A stretch of 64,000 nt of DNA from JAQBQH01 sp035607415 (GTDB lineage: Bacteria; Myxococcota_A; Polyangia; Palsa-1104). A program made the position numbers and the translations under genes. This document shows, piece after piece, positions 63,401 through 64,000 of this stretch. The notes below the pieces were generated by a model. That model was not told the origin of the DNA, searched no databases, and saw nothing but the letters and a program-made list of their open reading frames with translations. The DNA lies in contig DATNAQ010000067.1 in assembly GCA_035607415.1 (NCBI GenBank), positions 62,001 to 126,000 on the forward strand, read 5' to 3'. The first letter of the stretch is position 1. Each line of letters opens with the position of its first letter.

Positions 63401-63722
63401 GCGCGATCGCCGCGCCGATGTCGGTGCCCGGCTGGAAGTAGATGCGCATGAGGCCGATGCCCGGAATCGAGTTCGACTCGATCTTCTCGATGCCGTTGAC
63501 CGTCGACGAGTAGGCGCGCTCGGCGATGATCACGATGCGCCGCTCCATGTCCTCGGCCGGCAGCCCGTCGTAGCTCCACACCACGGCGACGACGGGGATG
63601 TCGATGGTCGGAAAGATGTCGACCACCGAGCGCGTGAGCGACAGGACGCCCATCACGAGGATCAAGATCGACATGACGGCGACGGTGTACGGGCGGCGCA
63701 GCGCCAGCTCTACGATCCACAT
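60450..63722 (-). CDS. RND efflux transporter
   Basis: A 1090-residue RND inner-membrane pump with about 12 helices and two large periplasmic domains. The proton-relay Asp pair of helix 4 is in LAIGMLVDDATVEVENIHRN. The substrate range cannot be told from sequence; it is closer to the hydrophobe/amphiphile (HAE-like) or acriflavin type than to a heavy-metal pump, as no metal-binding tail is seen. It is 2 nt from the TetR stop and overlaps the adaptor start. Confidence 0.94.
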   Translation of the reverse strand: MWIVELALRRPYTVAVMSILILVMGVLSLTRSVVDIFPTIDIPVVAVVWSYDGLPAEDMERRIVIIAERAYSSTVNGIEKIESNSIPGIGLMRIYFQPGTDIGAAIAQISSVSSTLLRIAPPGTPPPVVMQFNASNVPVAQMTLSSDKLPEQQIFDYGLNFIRVRLFTIPGLATPAPFGGKRREINVDIDPVALAAKGLSPSDVVAALTSSNVIIPSGTARIGDREYSVVMNSSPSAVDQFNKIPVKVVGGQPVLLGDVAHVADAFADQENIVHVDGKRATYLAILKHADASTLAVVEATRAALPIIKQTAPDGLELKIDFDQSLFVRGAIKSVLREGIISSILVSLMIGIFLGSWRSMVIVCTSIPLAIFTAIIGLHLWGHTINIMTLGGLSLAIGMLVDDATVEVENIHRNRGMGKPLTRAILDGASQIATPAIVATLSICIVFFPVVLLFGPAKYLFVPLALAVVLAMLASYVLSRTLVPTLARMLMASEHHGEPGADASWWTRFAYKFNTARDRGFERFQSLYASILEHLLHHRLFTVVVALIVGCISFGLAFVVGTDFFPSVDAGIMKLHFRAPAGLRIESTEKKVLAVEDRIRSIVPNEEIETINDMIGVPINYNLAFVQTDNQGPMDADILIALKEKHHPTPEYMKKIRAALSHDFPDCSFYFQPADIVTQVLNFGLASPIDVQVEYPNLQKSGEIARVLRDKMRTIPGTADVHISQVLDYPTLKVDVDRERAAQLGLSQRDVASSMLVSLSSSSLTSPSYFLNPQNSVNYTVVVKAPLQKVKSVSNLMSVPLTPPSAAALLQPGGTPSPSTLPEAPAQTLGNISALSSEVRYNQLSHYTVQRVLDIGASVEGRDLGSVSKDIDKKIAELGQLPKGMKITVRGQNEVMNQSFRSLGLGLILAVLLVYCLMVVLYQSWIDPLIIIMAVPGALVGILWMLTVTHTTINVESLMGAIMAVGIAVSNSILLVNFANDYRAEKLDATPLEAALEAGRTRLRPVLMTALAMIIGMIPMALALGEAGEQNAPLGRAVIGGLVMATFVTLFVVPVVYTLLRRKPPTRHLLEERFQREKQGLEPDAALERHV

Positions 63723-63724
63723 CG

Positions 63725-64000
63725 TCAGGCCGCCTTCACGTAATCGATGCCGAGGAACTGAAATGCGCTCTTGCCGAGGTTCTTCATGATCTCGTGGTCG
63801 TCCTGAATGCGGGCCTGCGTGAGCACGCCTTCCATGTATGCGAACAGCGCGCGCGCCTTGCCCGGGACGTCGACGATGGGGATGCCGTCGGCGGCGGCGT
63901 CGGCCAGCGCACTCTCGTAGTAGGCGACGTAGGCCGCCATGATCCGCTGCACCGTCTTGCCGATCTCGGAGTCGCCGCCGACTTCGACGCCGACCTTGCC
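63725..64000 (-). CDS. TetR-family regulator, C-terminal part (cut by window)
   Basis: The last 91 residues of a TetR-type regulator whose start lies beyond the right edge. The visible part is the ligand-binding C-terminal domain (VQRIMAAYVAYYESALADAAADGIPIVD..., KARALFAYMEGVLTQARIQDDHEIMKNLGKSAFQFLG). The DNA-binding domain is not seen. It is the first gene of the efflux operon and probably represses it. Confidence 0.8.
   Translation of the reverse strand, partial: GKVGVEVGGDSEIGKTVQRIMAAYVAYYESALADAAADGIPIVDVPGKARALFAYMEGVLTQARIQDDHEIMKNLGKSAFQFLGIDYVKAA

Noticed and set aside
59308..63720. Continuous 1470-codon minus-strand frame spanning the pump and adaptor genes
   Set aside because: Only its last 381 codons encode the adaptor; the rest is the RND gene read in the wrong frame. 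The adaptor starts at ATG 60453.

Overview
The window is a very GC-rich, gene-dense bacterial chromosome segment with no rRNA, tRNA, CRISPR array or transposase that I could see. The gene content suggests a predatory or social soil or marine deltaproteobacterium, most likely Myxococcota: at least eleven putative lipoproteins (several with Asp/Met-rich linkers after the lipobox), a Ser/Thr kinase, an FHA protein, a VIT/von Willebrand protein beside a sigma factor, hybrid histidine kinases and many stand-alone receiver proteins. This assignment is an inference from content, not from a marker gene.

Layout. 1-8 kb: the C-terminal part of a sulfatase, an outer-membrane-type protein, a cyclic-nucleotide-binding/TrxR-like flavoprotein, a DUF937-OmpA protein, small proteins and a cytochrome P450. 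8-16.3 kb (minus strand): an envelope gene set made of a PstS-like periplasmic protein, three lipoproteins, a lipoprotein beta-propeller, a phosphate-selective-porin-like beta-barrel and a TonB-dependent receptor. TGATG couplings and an array of four stem-loops lie within it. 16.5-25 kb: nitrate assimilation, with nirB-nirD, a fused FeS/DmsC-type membrane anchor and a cytoplasmic molybdopterin nitrate reductase in one overlapping minus-strand operon, plus a zinc-ribbon protein and a divergent NarK transporter. 25-29 kb: two hybrid sensor kinases and two stand-alone receivers. 29-34 kb: a Cys-rich lipoprotein and a VIT/vWA - sigma factor - small protein operon. 34-38.5 kb: an acyl-CoA ligase, the Kup potassium transporter and a phosphatase-superfamily lipoprotein. 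38.5-50.5 kb: a tail-anchored Ser/Thr kinase, RidA, a metallophosphoesterase lipoprotein, a small predicted DNA-binding protein whose start lies in a perfect inverted repeat, a cytochrome c lipoprotein, TesB, a GNAT acetyltransferase and a GT-C-like membrane protein.

50.6-55.8 kb holds the most unusual locus. A CrtC/AttH-like domain is fused to a trans-isoprenyl-diphosphate synthase, followed by a UDP-glycosyltransferase, an ATP-grasp ligase and an FHA protein. This looks like a compact pathway for a decorated isoprenoid. It is followed by a non-coding imperfect palindrome of about 520 bp (55.8-56.3 kb). 56.3-64 kb: a lipoprotein, an aldo/keto reductase and a complete tripartite RND efflux operon (TetR, RND pump, membrane-fusion protein, TolC), with the TetR gene running off the window edge.

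Translational coupling is common: ATGA, GTGA and TGATG stop/start overlaps join at least ten gene pairs. Genes are mostly separated by short gaps; the only long gene-free stretches are 5682-5977, 30126-30411 and 55775-56326.
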